In this document: one piece after another, positions 45,360 through 54,300 of the stretch
Position numbering within the stretch: position 1 is the first letter of the stretch
How the letters are laid out: every line of letters starts with the position of its first letter
Assembly: GCA_900544105.1 (NCBI GenBank)
Contig: UQUC01000002.1
Coordinates: 1-64,000, forward strand
Direction of reading: 5' to 3'
From: an uncultured Oscillibacter sp.
GTDB lineage: Bacteria; Bacillota; Clostridia; Oscillospirales; Oscillospiraceae
DNA length: 64,000 nucleotides
Position numbers and translations under genes: made by a program
The notes under the pieces: generated by a model
Databases searched by the model: none
Told to the model about the DNA's origin: nothing
The model's input: the letters and a program-made list of their open reading frames with translations, nothing else

Positions 45360-48269
45360 TCAGGTCTCCTCCTGTTCCTCCAGCGCCGCAAACAGGCTCC
45401 GCAAGCGAATACGCACCGCGCCCAGATTGGTGATCTCGTCGATTTTCAGCTGGGTATACAGCTTGCCGCCCTCCCGCAGAATTTCACGGGTCTCGTCTGT
45501 GGTGATGGCGTCCACACCGCAGCCGAAGCTCACCAGCTGCACCAGATCCATATCCGGCTGGGAGCAGCAGTACTTCGCCGCCGCGTAGAGCCGGGCGTGA
45601 TAGGTCCACTGGTTCAACACCGTGGTCTTGAACGGCTCTGCCAGCTGAGAAACGGAATCCTCCGTGATGACTGCCGCGCCGAATTGGGTGATGAGGGTGT
45701 CGATGCCGTGGTTCACCTCAGGGTCCACGTGGTAGGGCCGGCCTGCCAGAACGATGATCCTGCGGCCCTCCTTCCGGGCGGTGGCCATGATCTCCGTCCC
45801 CTTCTCCCGGATCTGCTTCATGTGACGCTCATATTCTCCGTAGGCCGCCTCCACCGCCGCCTTGATCTCTCCGTGGGGAATGGGGCCAAACTCCCGCTCC
45901 ATCACGGCGGTCATCTTCTTTGTGAAATCGTGGGGTCGGTGGATGCCCACATAGTCGTAAATGAATTTCGTGTTCTTCAGACAGTCGCAGTTGCCCGCCA
46001 GAACCTCCGGGTAGTAGGCCACCACCGGGCAGTTGTAGTGGTTCTGGCCCAGACCCTCGTCGATGTTGTAGGTCATGCAGGGGTAAAAAATGGCATCCAC
46101 CCCCAGCTTGGCCAGAAATTCAATGTGGCCGTGGGCCAGCTTCGCCGGGAAGCAGGCGGTATCGCTGGGGATGCTCCCCTGCCCCTCAAGATACAGCTTT
46201 CGACTGGACATAGGGCTGTGGACCACCTGGAAGCCAAGTTTTGTGAAAAACGTGTGCCAGAAGGGATACAGTTCCCAGAAGTTCAGACACAGGGGCAACC
46301 CGATCCGCCCCCGCCGGTTCTCCCCCGGCTTGTAGCCCAAAATCAGCTGCCGCTTATATTCATACAGATTCCAGCGATCATCGTCCTTTTTGCCGGTGAT
46401 GGGCCGCTCACAGCGGTTGCCACTGATGAGCCGCCCGCCATCGGAGAAGGTGTTGACGGTAAGCTGACAGTTGTTTCCGCACTGGCCGCAGCTTCGGCTC
46501 TCTGTTTCCCGATGGAAAGCCCGCAACTCCTGCTCCGTCAGGAGTGTACTGTGGTTTCCCTTCACAGCCTTTTTCATGCCGTACAGGGCCGCGCCATAGG
46601 CTCCCATGAGGCCCGCGATGTTGGGGCGGATCACCTCAAGGCCCATTTCTTTCTCGAAGGCCCGGAGAACGGCCTCGTTATAAAACGTGCCCCCCTGCAC
46701 CACCACATGACGGCCCAGCTCCTCCGGCGAGGAGGCCCGGATCACCTTGTAGATGGCGTTTTTCACCACAGAAATAGACAGTCCCGCGGAGATGTTTTCC
46801 ACGGAGGCGCCGTCCTTCTGGGCCTGCTTCACGCTGGAGTTCATAAACACCGTGCACCGGCTGCCCAGATCCACGGGCCGGTCCGCAAACAGGCCCAGTT
46901 TCGTAAAGTCCTTCACATCGTAGCCCAACGCCTGAGCGAAGGTCTGCAAAAAGCTGCCGCAGCCGGAAGAACAGGCTTCGTTGAGGAAAATGTCGCTGAT
47001 GGCGCCGTTTTCGATCTTGAAGCACTTCATGTCCTGACCGCCGATGTCGATGATGAAGTCCACATCCGGCATAAAATGCTTGGCGGCGGTAAAGTGGGCT
47101 ACGGTCTCCACCACGCCGAAGTCCGCATGGAAGGCAGCCTTGGCCAAATCCTCGCCGTAGCCGGTGGTGGTGACGGACGCCACATTCAGCTTGGGATGGC
47201 TCTCATACAACCCCAGCAGCACGGTTTTCAGCAGGGCGATGGGGTCCCCCTGATTGGGCCGGTAGTCGGTGAACAGCAGCTCCGCGTTCTCGTCGATGAC
47301 CGCCACCTTCACCGTGGTGGAGCCTGAATCGATGCCGATGTGGACGGGCTTGGCGTAGTCCGTCGGGAAGTCCGCCTGAGGCACTGTTGCCTTGGCGTGG
47401 CGGGCTTTGAACGCGTCATATTCCGCCTGATTTTCAAAGAGGGGCGGCTGGGAGCGGTAGGTCTCCGACATGCCGCGCTGTTCCAGCAGCTCCGCTGTTT
47501 TCAGTAGGTCCCAGGTCTCCTCAGCGTAAAATGCCGCACCCAGGGCCACGAACAGCAAGCTGTTCTCTGGGCAGGTGCCGGTGACGCCCAGTGTCTCGTC
47601 AAAGCTCTGCCGCAGACACTTGGAAAAGGTCAGCGGCCCGCCCAGGTACAGAATGTGGCCCTTGATGGGCCGTCCCTGCGCCAGACCCGCGATGGTCTGG
47701 TTCACCACCGCCTGATAAATGCTCTTGGCGATGTCGGCGGATTTGGCTCCCTGATTGATGAGAGGCTGGATGTCGCTCTTGGCAAACACGCCGCAGCGGG
47801 AGGCGATGGTATAGGTCTTTTCCGCTGTCTGGGCGGCTTTGTCCATCTCCTCCGCGCCCATTTTCAGCAGCGTGGCCATCTGGTCGATGAAGGCACCGGT
47901 GCCGCCTGCGCAGGAGCCGTTCATCCGAACCTCCATACCGTTGGTCAGAAAGAGGATCTTGGCATCCTCGCCGCCCAATTCGATGATAACGTCCGTCCCC
48001 GGTGCCAGACGGTTGGCCGCCACCCGGGTAGCGAACACCTCCTGCACAAAAGGAGCCTTTACACTCTCCGCCATGCCCATGCCGGCAGAGCCGGAGATGG
48101 CAAACACCGCCTCCCGGCCGCAACGCTCCGCCACCCGCCGTAGAAGCTCTGCGGATTTCTCTACAATATGGCTGTAATGCCGCTCGTATGTATGGTATAT
48201 CAAGTTGTTCCGGTCATCCAACACCACGCATTTAATGGTGGTGGAGCCTACGTCAAGTCCGACCCGCAA
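45360..48269 (-). CDS. Acyl-CoA dehydratase activase-related protein (two BadF-type ATPase domains plus DUF2229)
   Basis: This 969-residue protein has two actin-like BadF/BcrA-type ATPase domains, with GLDVGSTTIKCVVLDD at residue 4 and GIDSGSTTVKVAVID near residue 312. Each has a cysteine that could ligate a bridging 4Fe-4S cluster (NGSCAGGTGAFIDQ and NEACSSGCGSFLQ). A DUF2229-like domain follows (about residues 650-960) with FPAKLAHGHIEFL. Such proteins energise electron transfer to dehydratases. The start codon is TTG with GGAGG eight bases upstream. A promoter lies at 48322-48350. Confidence 0.9.
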   Translation of the reverse strand: MRVGLDVGSTTIKCVVLDDRNNLIYHTYERHYSHIVEKSAELLRRVAERCGREAVFAISGSAGMGMAESVKAPFVQEVFATRVAANRLAPGTDVIIELGGEDAKILFLTNGMEVRMNGSCAGGTGAFIDQMATLLKMGAEEMDKAAQTAEKTYTIASRCGVFAKSDIQPLINQGAKSADIAKSIYQAVVNQTIAGLAQGRPIKGHILYLGGPLTFSKCLRQSFDETLGVTGTCPENSLLFVALGAAFYAEETWDLLKTAELLEQRGMSETYRSQPPLFENQAEYDAFKARHAKATVPQADFPTDYAKPVHIGIDSGSTTVKVAVIDENAELLFTDYRPNQGDPIALLKTVLLGLYESHPKLNVASVTTTGYGEDLAKAAFHADFGVVETVAHFTAAKHFMPDVDFIIDIGGQDMKCFKIENGAISDIFLNEACSSGCGSFLQTFAQALGYDVKDFTKLGLFADRPVDLGSRCTVFMNSSVKQAQKDGASVENISAGLSISVVKNAIYKVIRASSPEELGRHVVVQGGTFYNEAVLRAFEKEMGLEVIRPNIAGLMGAYGAALYGMKKAVKGNHSTLLTEQELRAFHRETESRSCGQCGNNCQLTVNTFSDGGRLISGNRCERPITGKKDDDRWNLYEYKRQLILGYKPGENRRGRIGLPLCLNFWELYPFWHTFFTKLGFQVVHSPMSSRKLYLEGQGSIPSDTACFPAKLAHGHIEFLAKLGVDAIFYPCMTYNIDEGLGQNHYNCPVVAYYPEVLAGNCDCLKNTKFIYDYVGIHRPHDFTKKMTAVMEREFGPIPHGEIKAAVEAAYGEYERHMKQIREKGTEIMATARKEGRRIIVLAGRPYHVDPEVNHGIDTLITQFGAAVITEDSVSQLAEPFKTTVLNQWTYHARLYAAAKYCCSQPDMDLVQLVSFGCGVDAITTDETREILREGGKLYTQLKIDEITNLGAVRIRLRSLFAALEEQEET

Positions 48270-48321
48270 GGGGAGTTCCTCCTTTAGGGGCCATTCAGCC
48301 CCACATTAACTTATTACCAAT

Positions 48322-48350
48322 ATTTTACGTTTCTCCGCCGTAATTCTCAA
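48322..48350 (-). promoter_or_regulatory. Sigma-A promoter of the activase operon
   Basis: On the minus strand TTGAGA (48345-48350) and TAAAAT (48322-48327) are 17 bases apart, 52 bases upstream of the TTG start. A small GGGGC-ATTCAG-type hairpin follows in the leader (about 48287-48302). Confidence 0.65.
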
Positions 48351-48429
48351 TGTGAAAAACATGGAATTTTTGTGAATATTCCGTTAAGAAATCGGTTACT
48401 CTCTCGGACTTTCTTCATTTGACAGCCTA

Positions 48430-48438
48430 TGTTATACT
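48430..48438 (+). promoter_or_regulatory. Extended -10 promoter element of queH
   Basis: TGTTATACT matches an extended -10 element (TGN-TATACT). A TTGACA at 48419-48424 is too close to pair with it at normal spacing, so the extended element probably compensates for a poor -35. Confidence 0.4.
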
Positions 48439-48475
48439 ATAAAAAACATGCTTTTTCAGAAGGGAAGTTTCCGTT

Positions 48476-49045
48476 ATGACGTCTGTTTTGATGCACACCT
48501 GCTGCGCCCCCTGCTCCCTCAGCTGTATCGATCCGCTCCGGGCCGAAGGGATCGAACCGGTAGCCTTTTGGTACAACCCGAACATTCATCCGTGGAAGGA
48601 ATATGAAGCCCGGCGAGACTGTCTGCTGGCCTACGCTCCCACCATTGAAATGCAGGTCATTGTAGATGAGGACTACGGTCTTAGAACGTTTGTAGAGCAC
48701 GTTGCAAGCGATATTGACCACCGCTGCACCTACTGTTATCAGCACCGGCTGGAGGAAACGGCCCGGTACGCGGCGGAGCACGGCTATGCGGCCTTTACCT
48801 CCACCCTGCTGGCCAGTCTCTATCAGGATCACGACGGCATCAAGGCCGCGGCGGAGAAATACGCCCGGCAGTACGGCGTGGAATTTCTCTACCGGGATTT
48901 CCGGCCCAATTTCCGGGCAGGAAATCAGCGGGCCAGAGAGCTTGGCTTTTATACGCAGAAGTACTGCGGGTGTGTCTTTTCCGAACAGGACCGCTACCAG
49001 AAGCAGATCGACCGGGACAAGAAAAAATTCGCGGAGCAGGCATAA
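48476..49045 (+). CDS. queH: Epoxyqueuosine reductase QueH
   Basis: QueH reduces epoxyqueuosine to queuosine in tRNA, independently of cobalamin-type QueG. The 189-residue protein has the DUF208 cysteine set: HTCCAPCSLSC at the N terminus, CTYCYQHRLEET near residue 82 and YCGCVFSEQDRY near residue 163. These ligate a 4Fe-4S cluster and a second metal in the family. The rest of the queuosine pathway is not in the window. A small membrane protein gene follows by 35 bases. Confidence 0.93.
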   Translation: MTSVLMHTCCAPCSLSCIDPLRAEGIEPVAFWYNPNIHPWKEYEARRDCLLAYAPTIEMQVIVDEDYGLRTFVEHVASDIDHRCTYCYQHRLEETARYAAEHGYAAFTSTLLASLYQDHDGIKAAAEKYARQYGVEFLYRDFRPNFRAGNQRARELGFYTQKYCGCVFSEQDRYQKQIDRDKKKFAEQA

Positions 49046-49080
49046 GCCCGCCCCGTTTTGTAGCAGAAAAGAGCTTTTAG

Positions 49081-49257
49081 ATGAAAAATCAGTTGCAGGG
49101 GATCGCGCTGATCCTGTTTGCCGGTATGCTGATGCTGTATGCCCCGCTCTCTCCCTGGCTCCCCATCCTCGGCAGTCTCCTCTCCGATCTTATCAGCCTT
49201 GTGGGACTGGCTTTCGCCATTGCGGGACTGGTATGGTGTTTCAAAAAGGAAGACTGA
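49081..49257 (+). CDS. Small hydrophobic membrane protein (58 residues)
   Basis: A short open frame downstream of queH encodes 58 residues with two hydrophobic helices (about residues 8-22 and 36-52), a central LSPWLPILGS turn and a basic/acidic tail (CFKKED). No family was recognised. The purine-rich GAAAAGAG precedes the ATG by about seven bases. It is probably the end of the queH transcript, which stops at the bidirectional terminator at 49316-49349. Confidence 0.5.
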   Translation: MKNQLQGIALILFAGMLMLYAPLSPWLPILGSLLSDLISLVGLAFAIAGLVWCFKKED

Positions 49258-49315
49258 CCGGTTTCAATTCCCATTTCCAGAGCGTTTTTGTTCCGCAAAC
49301 CGCTGATTTTTGTCA

Positions 49316-49349
49316 AAAACCCCCGCCGTATGACTACGGCGGGGGTTTT
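49316..49349. terminator. Bidirectional terminator between queH unit and DUF711 operon
   Basis: A perfect 15-pair GC-rich stem, AAAACCCCCGCCGTA with TACGGCGGGGGTTTT, and a TGAC loop separate converging transcripts. Confidence 0.92.
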
Positions 49350-49367
49350 GCTGTTCAACTATTCAAA

Positions 49368-50726
49368 TCAGTTCCGCAGGCTGTGGAGCGGGGCCGGGAT
49401 GCGGCCGCCCCGCTGGATGAAGTCGGCACTGGATTCCTTGTGCACCGGCATCACCGGTGCGCTACCCAGCAGACCGCCCATTTCCACCGTGTCTCCCACG
49501 TTCTTGCCGGGGGTGGGCAGAATACGGACGGCAGTGGTCTTGTTGTTCACCATACCGATGGCCGCCTCGTCCGCGATGATGGCGGAGATGGTCTCCGCCG
49601 GGGTGTCTCCGGGCACGGCGATCATATCCAGACCCACGGAGCAAACACAGGTCATGGCCTCTAACTTATCCACGCACAGCGTCCCCGCCTTAGCAGCGGC
49701 GATCATACCCTCGTCCTCGCTGACGGGGATAAAGGCACCGGACAGTCCGCCCACGGAGGAGGACGCCATGACGCCGCCCTTCTTCACAGCGTCATTCAGC
49801 AGGGCCAGTGCAGCGGTAGTGCCGTGGGTGCCGCAGACCTCAAGGCCCATTTCCTCCAAAATACGGGCCACGGAGTCGCCAATAGCCGGGGTAGGAGCCA
49901 GGCTCAGGTCCACGATACCGAAGGGGGTATCCAGACGGCTGCTGGCCTCCTTAGCCACCAACTGACCCATACGGGTCACCTGGAACGCCGTCTTTTTCAC
50001 GGTTTCCGCCACCACGTCAAGGGGCTGGCCCTTCACGGACTGCAAGGCATGGTACACCACGCCCGGACCAGAAACGCCCACGTTGATGACCCGCTCCGCC
50101 TCGCCTACGCCGTGGAAGGCGCCGGCCATGAAGGGGTTGTCCTCCACGGCGTTGCAGAACACCACCAGCTTGGCGCAGCCAAGACCGTCCCGGTCCGCCG
50201 TCCGGGCGGCGGTATCCTTGATGATGCGGCCCATGAGCTTCACGGCATCCATATTGATACCAGCCCGGGTGGAGCCAACGTTGATGCTGGAGCACACCAG
50301 CTCCGTCCGGTCCAGCGCCTCCGGAATGGAGCGGATCAGCTTTTCATCGGCAAGGGTCATCCCCTTCTGCACCAGTGCTGAATAGCCGCCAATAAAGTTG
50401 ACGCCACAGGTCTTTGCCGCCCGGTCCAGCGCCAGTGCGAAGGGCACATAGTCCTCCGTCTCGCTGGCTCCGGCCACCAGAGCCATGGGGGTCACGGAGA
50501 TCCGCTTATTCACAATGGGGATCCCGAATTCATGCTGGATGTCCTCGCCGGTCTTGACCAGCTTTTCCGCGTACCGGGTGATTTTCTCGTAGATCTTATC
50601 GCAGGCCTTCTTCACATCGGGATCGCAGCAGCTCAGGAGGGAAATGCCCATGGTGATGGTACGGATGTCCAAGTGCTGCTGGTCGATCATAGCGATGGTA
50701 GAGAGGATCTCTTTTTGATTCAGCAT
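49368..50726 (-). CDS. PFL/DUF711 (UPF0210) family protein
   Basis: This 452-residue protein of the UPF0210/DUF711 family resembles a glycyl-radical or pyruvate-formate-lyase fold but lacks a proven activity. It starts with [23 protein letters not shown], and later has [35 protein letters not shown] and the C-terminal [15 protein letters not shown]. In Firmicutes it is almost always next to an ACT-domain protein, as here (12 bases). This neighbourhood suggests a shared amino-acid-sensing role. Confidence 0.9.
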   Translation of the reverse strand: MLNQKEILSTIAMIDQQHLDIRTITMGISLLSCCDPDVKKACDKIYEKITRYAEKLVKTGEDIQHEFGIPIVNKRISVTPMALVAGASETEDYVPFALALDRAAKTCGVNFIGGYSALVQKGMTLADEKLIRSIPEALDRTELVCSSINVGSTRAGINMDAVKLMGRIIKDTAARTADRDGLGCAKLVVFCNAVEDNPFMAGAFHGVGEAERVINVGVSGPGVVYHALQSVKGQPLDVVAETVKKTAFQVTRMGQLVAKEASSRLDTPFGIVDLSLAPTPAIGDSVARILEEMGLEVCGTHGTTAALALLNDAVKKGGVMASSSVGGLSGAFIPVSEDEGMIAAAKAGTLCVDKLEAMTCVCSVGLDMIAVPGDTPAETISAIIADEAAIGMVNNKTTAVRILPTPGKNVGDTVEMGGLLGSAPVMPVHKESSADFIQRGGRIPAPLHSLRN

Positions 50727-50738
50727 CGTTCTCTCTCC

Positions 50739-51008
50739 TTATATTCTGTGCATGGCATCGAAAATTTCTTCCCGCTGGATGCGGATGGACAGCTCCATCC
50801 CCTCCCCCAGCTCCCGGAGCTTGGCAGCCAGTTCCTCAAAGCCAACGTTGGCATTGGCGGCATCCACTGCCATGACCATGGTGAACTTACCGTCCAAAAT
50901 GGTCTGGGAAATATCCAGCACGTTGACGTTCATCTCCGCCAGCTTGATGCACACGGCGGCGATAATACCTACCTTATCCTTTCCGATCACTGTTACAATT
51001 GCGTTCAT
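50739..51008 (-). CDS. ACT-domain protein (UPF0237)
   Basis: An 89-residue protein made of a single ACT domain, the small ligand-binding fold that senses amino acids. It begins MNAIVTVIGKDKVGIIAAVC, with the GIIA loop where ligands bind, and continues to VLDISQTILDGKFTMVMAVD. GGAG lies upstream of the ATG at 51008. It sits between lysC and the DUF711 gene. The ligand is unknown; an aspartate-family amino acid is a guess from the neighbours. Confidence 0.9.
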   Translation of the reverse strand: MNAIVTVIGKDKVGIIAAVCIKLAEMNVNVLDISQTILDGKFTMVMAVDAANANVGFEELAAKLRELGEGMELSIRIQREEIFDAMHRI

Positions 51009-51065
51009 ACCTATCTCCATTCCGCCGCTTGATACGGCTTATTTAATGATTCCCAAACAGTCAAA

Positions 51066-51102
51066 GGGACACGGGGAACCCATACCGGCTTCCCCGTGTT
51101 CC
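51066..51102 (-). terminator. Hairpin downstream of lysC
   Basis: A 13-pair stem (51066-51078 with 51090-51102, one G-T pair) has an 11-base loop and is followed on the minus strand by TTTGACTGTTT. The T run is weak, so partial read-through to the ACT/DUF711 pair is likely. Confidence 0.55.
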
Positions 51103-51112
51103 GCTATATCAC

Positions 51113-52324
51113 TCAGATCTCGTCAAAGAATTTGGCGTGGATGGCCCGGACTGCCCGGTCCACATCCTCCTCGTCCAGCAGGACGGAGACTCGGATCTCA
51201 GAGGTGTTGATCATCTGGATGTTGATGCCCGCCTCATACAGCGCTTCAAACATCCGGGCGGCCATGCCGCAGTTGGTCATCAGGCCCGCGCCCACGATGG
51301 AGACCTTGCCGATGTTGCCGTCCACCTCGATATGGTCAAAGCATAGAACCTCCTGATTTTCCGTCAGGATCGCCTGGGCGTCCTCCAGATCCTTTTCGTG
51401 AACAGTAAAGGAAATATCCTTGCTGTCCTCCCGGCCAATGGACTGCAAAATGAGATCCACGTTGATGTTATGCTTGCTCAGCAGGTCAAACACCTGAAAT
51501 GCGACGCCGGGATTGTGCCGCAGCCCGATCAGCGCGATCCGCGCGATGCTGGTATCCTTCGCTACACCGGCGATGGTCGTCTTTTCCACTTTTGTGACCT
51601 CCTTCACTTTGGTTCCGGGTTTTCTCTCCAAACTGGAGAGCACTTCCAGATCCACCCGGAACTTCTTCGCCAGCTCCACGCTGCGGTTGTGGAGCACGCC
51701 GGCCCCTTGAGACGCCAGCTCCAGCATTTCATCATAGGTGATCTCGTCCAGATGCCTGGCGTTGGGCACGATCCGGGGATCCGCAGTGTAAACACCGTCC
51801 ACATCCGTGTAGATCTGGCACAGTTTGGCCCGGAACGCCGCCGCCAGCGCCACCGCGCTGGTGTCGCTGCCGCCCCGGCCCAAGGTCGTAACATCCCCGG
51901 CCCGGTCCATTCCCTGAAAGCCCGTGATCAGTACGATCCTGTGCTGATCCAGCTCCGCCTGGACCCGCTCAGAATCGATCCGCTTGATCCGGGCGTCCCC
52001 GTGGACGGCGGTGGTCTGGATCCCCACCTGCCAGGCGGTCAGGGACACGCAGGGCAGGCCCATGGATTCCAGCGCCATGGCACACAAGGCTACGGAGATC
52101 TGCTCGCCTGTGGACAACAGCATATCCATTTCCCGCTTGGAAGGGTGGGAATTGATCTCCTCCGCCTTGGCAATGAGGTCATCCGTGGTATCTCCCTGTG
52201 CGGAAAGCACCACCAGTACATCGTTGCCCTCCAAATAAGTTTCCGCAATGATACCGGCAACGTTGCGGATCCGCTGGGCGTCCCGCACACTGCTGCCGCC
52301 GAATTTCTGTACGATCAAGCTCAT
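51113..52324 (-). CDS. lysC: Aspartate kinase
   Basis: This enzyme catalyses the first step of the aspartate family, phosphorylating L-aspartate. The 403-residue protein has the kinase start IVQKFGGSSV, the phosphate loop GRGGSDTSAVALAA near residue 152, DVDGVYTADPRIV, and two C-terminal ACT domains with VAFQVFDLL and VSIVGAGLM. This layout indicates allosteric feedback by lysine, threonine or both. The gene lies downstream of hom on the same strand. Confidence 0.96.
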   Translation of the reverse strand: MSLIVQKFGGSSVRDAQRIRNVAGIIAETYLEGNDVLVVLSAQGDTTDDLIAKAEEINSHPSKREMDMLLSTGEQISVALCAMALESMGLPCVSLTAWQVGIQTTAVHGDARIKRIDSERVQAELDQHRIVLITGFQGMDRAGDVTTLGRGGSDTSAVALAAAFRAKLCQIYTDVDGVYTADPRIVPNARHLDEITYDEMLELASQGAGVLHNRSVELAKKFRVDLEVLSSLERKPGTKVKEVTKVEKTTIAGVAKDTSIARIALIGLRHNPGVAFQVFDLLSKHNINVDLILQSIGREDSKDISFTVHEKDLEDAQAILTENQEVLCFDHIEVDGNIGKVSIVGAGLMTNCGMAARMFEALYEAGINIQMINTSEIRVSVLLDEEDVDRAVRAIHAKFFDEI

Positions 52325-52425
52325 GGTTGTTCCCTCTTTGCTTCAGATTGCCGCCAGTCCATTGAAATCTTACCGACCGGCAGCAGGGTCCACTCCATCA
52401 TACGCGGGAAGCCGGGATTGGGGAA

Positions 52426-53613
52426 TCAATCCAGCACCCGCATCTTTGCCAGCGTGGGCAGGTAAGCCGCCAGCTGCTCCGCATCCGTGCCGGTGATGGG
52501 CGGCGTGATAAAGGCGGTCTCCGTGCCCTGTTCCAGCAGCTTTGCGCTATGTAAGGCCTCCGGAAGGGTGTCCGCTCCCACTCGGAAGTACCAACGGTTC
52601 TTCAGCGTCAGTGGCGAGGTAAAGCCGCCGGTATCGGCGCTCCAGCCGATCTCCGGCCGGTGGCGCTCCTCCTGCAAACACTCGATCACATCCGCTACAC
52701 AGGCAGAGGCGGTGGGCAGTTCGCCTGCGCCCTTGCCGTAAAACATGACCTCACCGGTAGCGTTGCCCCGGACCATCACCGCGTTGAACACGTCGTTCAC
52801 GTCGGAAATGGGGTTGTCCATGGGGATCAGGTGCGGCGCCACATAGGCGGTACGGCGGCCGCCCTCCAGCCGCAGGCAGCGACCCAGCAGCTTGATGCGG
52901 TAGCCGTGGCGTCCGGCGATCTCCACATCTTTCAGATCTATGCCGGTAATACCCTCCATGGGCACCTGCGCCGGGTCCACCTGATGTCCAAAGGCCAGAT
53001 CCGCTAAAATACAGATCTTCCGGCCAGCGTCGATGCCCTCCACGTCCGCCGTGGGGTCCGCCTCCGCATAACCCTTTTCCTGCGCCAGCTTCAAAACCTC
53101 GGCAAACGACGCGCCCTCCTTCACCATCTTTGTGAGGATAAAGTTGGTTGTGCCATTCAGGATGCCGTAGATCTCATCCACGCGGTTGGCCGCCATGCAC
53201 TGGGTCAGGGGATGCAACACAGGGATGCCGCCGCCCACGCTGGCCTCGAACAAGTAATTCACATGGTTTTTCCGGGCCAGTTCCAACAGTTCGCAGCCAT
53301 GCTCCGCCACAAGCTGCTTGTTGGCTGTGACCACGTGCTTGCCTGCCATGAGGCACCGGCGGGTGTACTCATAGGCGGCCTCCACGCCGCCGATGGTCTC
53401 CACCACCACCCGGATCTCGCCGTCATGCTCGATCTCCCGGAAATTCTCGGTCATCAAGTGCTGATACGGATCGGCCCGCAGCTTCCGGACCAGCGCCGTT
53501 TTCACGGACAGTGGCTGGCCCAGCTTATGCTGGATGGGGGCCGTGTTGGCCTCTACTACCTTCACAACACCGGTCCCAACGGTACCCAATCCCAGAATTG
53601 CGATCTTGATCAT
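52426..53613 (-). CDS. hom: Homoserine dehydrogenase
   Basis: This enzyme reduces aspartate semialdehyde to homoserine for threonine and methionine. The 395-residue protein has the NAD(P)-binding AILGLGTVGTGVVK at the start, ANKQLVAEHG near residue 97, GILNGTTNFILTKM, and EGYADADPTADVEG (here KGYAEADPTADVEG) containing the catalytic site. The C-terminal ACT domain found in many homologues is short or absent, as expected from the 395-residue length. It lies between the ACT regulator gene (13 bases) and lysC. Confidence 0.96.
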   Translation of the reverse strand: MIKIAILGLGTVGTGVVKVVEANTAPIQHKLGQPLSVKTALVRKLRADPYQHLMTENFREIEHDGEIRVVVETIGGVEAAYEYTRRCLMAGKHVVTANKQLVAEHGCELLELARKNHVNYLFEASVGGGIPVLHPLTQCMAANRVDEIYGILNGTTNFILTKMVKEGASFAEVLKLAQEKGYAEADPTADVEGIDAGRKICILADLAFGHQVDPAQVPMEGITGIDLKDVEIAGRHGYRIKLLGRCLRLEGGRRTAYVAPHLIPMDNPISDVNDVFNAVMVRGNATGEVMFYGKGAGELPTASACVADVIECLQEERHRPEIGWSADTGGFTSPLTLKNRWYFRVGADTLPEALHSAKLLEQGTETAFITPPITGTDAEQLAAYLPTLAKMRVLD

Positions 53614-53626
53614 CGTTGCTCCTCCC

Positions 53627-54067
53627 TTATCCGGCCAGGATCTCGAATTTGATAACGTTGTCCAATGCGGAAATGTCGGTGATCAGCTGTTCCAGAGACT
53701 TCTCCATAGCGGAGGTCTCAGCGGAAATAGTCACGGCTGCGCAGCCGTTGGTAGGAATACTCTGATTGATGGTCAGGATGTTGGCTCCAGAAGCGGCAAA
53801 CACGCTCAAAACGCTGGAAAGCGTACCAGACACATCCTTCAACAGGGTGTAAAATGTAATGATATGCTCAGACTTCATATCGTTGAAGGGCTGCACCGCG
53901 TCCTTGTACTTATAAAAAGCGCTGCGGCTGATGCCGGCCATTTTAGTGGCTGCGCCCACCGTGTCCGCCTCGCCGGTCTGCATCATCCGCTTGGCTTCCG
54001 CCACCCGGATAAAGATCTCCGGCAGAGCCTCTGCCGCCACCAGATAATATTTGATTTTTCTTGCCAT
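53627..54067 (-). CDS. UPF0735 ACT-domain protein (PheB-like)
   Basis: The protein has 146 residues from the ATG at 54067 (AGAGGTGG upstream; a GTG start at 54076 is possible). It contains an N-terminal helix-turn-helix-like segment (TVGAATKMAGISRSAFYKYKD) and a C-terminal ACT domain (VSGTLSSVLSVFAASGANILTI). This is the UPF0735/PheB pattern, a likely amino-acid-responsive regulator. It is directly upstream of hom and lysC and may control them. A clear sigma-A promoter precedes it. Confidence 0.9.
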   Translation of the reverse strand: MARKIKYYLVAAEALPEIFIRVAEAKRMMQTGEADTVGAATKMAGISRSAFYKYKDAVQPFNDMKSEHIITFYTLLKDVSGTLSSVLSVFAASGANILTINQSIPTNGCAAVTISAETSAMEKSLEQLITDISALDNVIKFEILAG

Positions 54068-54107
54068 ATCGTCCACCTCTTACGGTCATTTGTCTTTGGA
54101 TGGTTCT

Positions 54108-54136
54108 ATTTTATCAGCTTTCCTAACAGCTTGCAA
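54108..54136 (-). promoter_or_regulatory. Sigma-A promoter of the ACT-hom-lysC operon
   Basis: On the minus strand TTGCAA (54131-54136) and TAAAAT (54108-54113) are 17 bases apart, about 40 bases before the ATG. No T-box or riboswitch fold was recognised in this short leader. Confidence 0.55.
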
Positions 54137-54229
54137 CCGAAATCGGCAAAGACTTCCTTGTGGGATTTGAAAAAAATTCACCGAAATGTCCGCCGTTTAC
54201 GGTCAAATTGTCGAAAAAGGTCATATATG

Positions 54230-54262
54230 AAAAGACAGGAGCGGCTTTCCCTCCTGCCTTTT
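54230..54262 (-). terminator. Terminator of the M18 aminopeptidase gene
   Basis: An imperfect stem pairs AAAAG-A-CAGGAG with CTCCTG-C-CTTTT (54230-54241, 54251-54262) with one mismatch. It lies 40 bases after the aminopeptidase stop on the minus strand, but the T run beyond the stem is short. Confidence 0.5.
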
Positions 54263-54300
54263 CCATATTTTCTCGCCGTCAGGCCCTTTTGAAACAGTTT

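Noticed and set aside
45597..47327. A 576-codon plus-strand frame opposite the activase gene
   Set aside because: It is a shadow of the activase coding strand; the composition is that of a reverse-complement GC-rich frame and no motif is present.
48419..48443. TTGACA at 48419 paired with TATAAA at 48438 as the queH promoter
   Set aside because: The spacing is only 13 bases; the extended -10 element at 48430-48438 is a better explanation.
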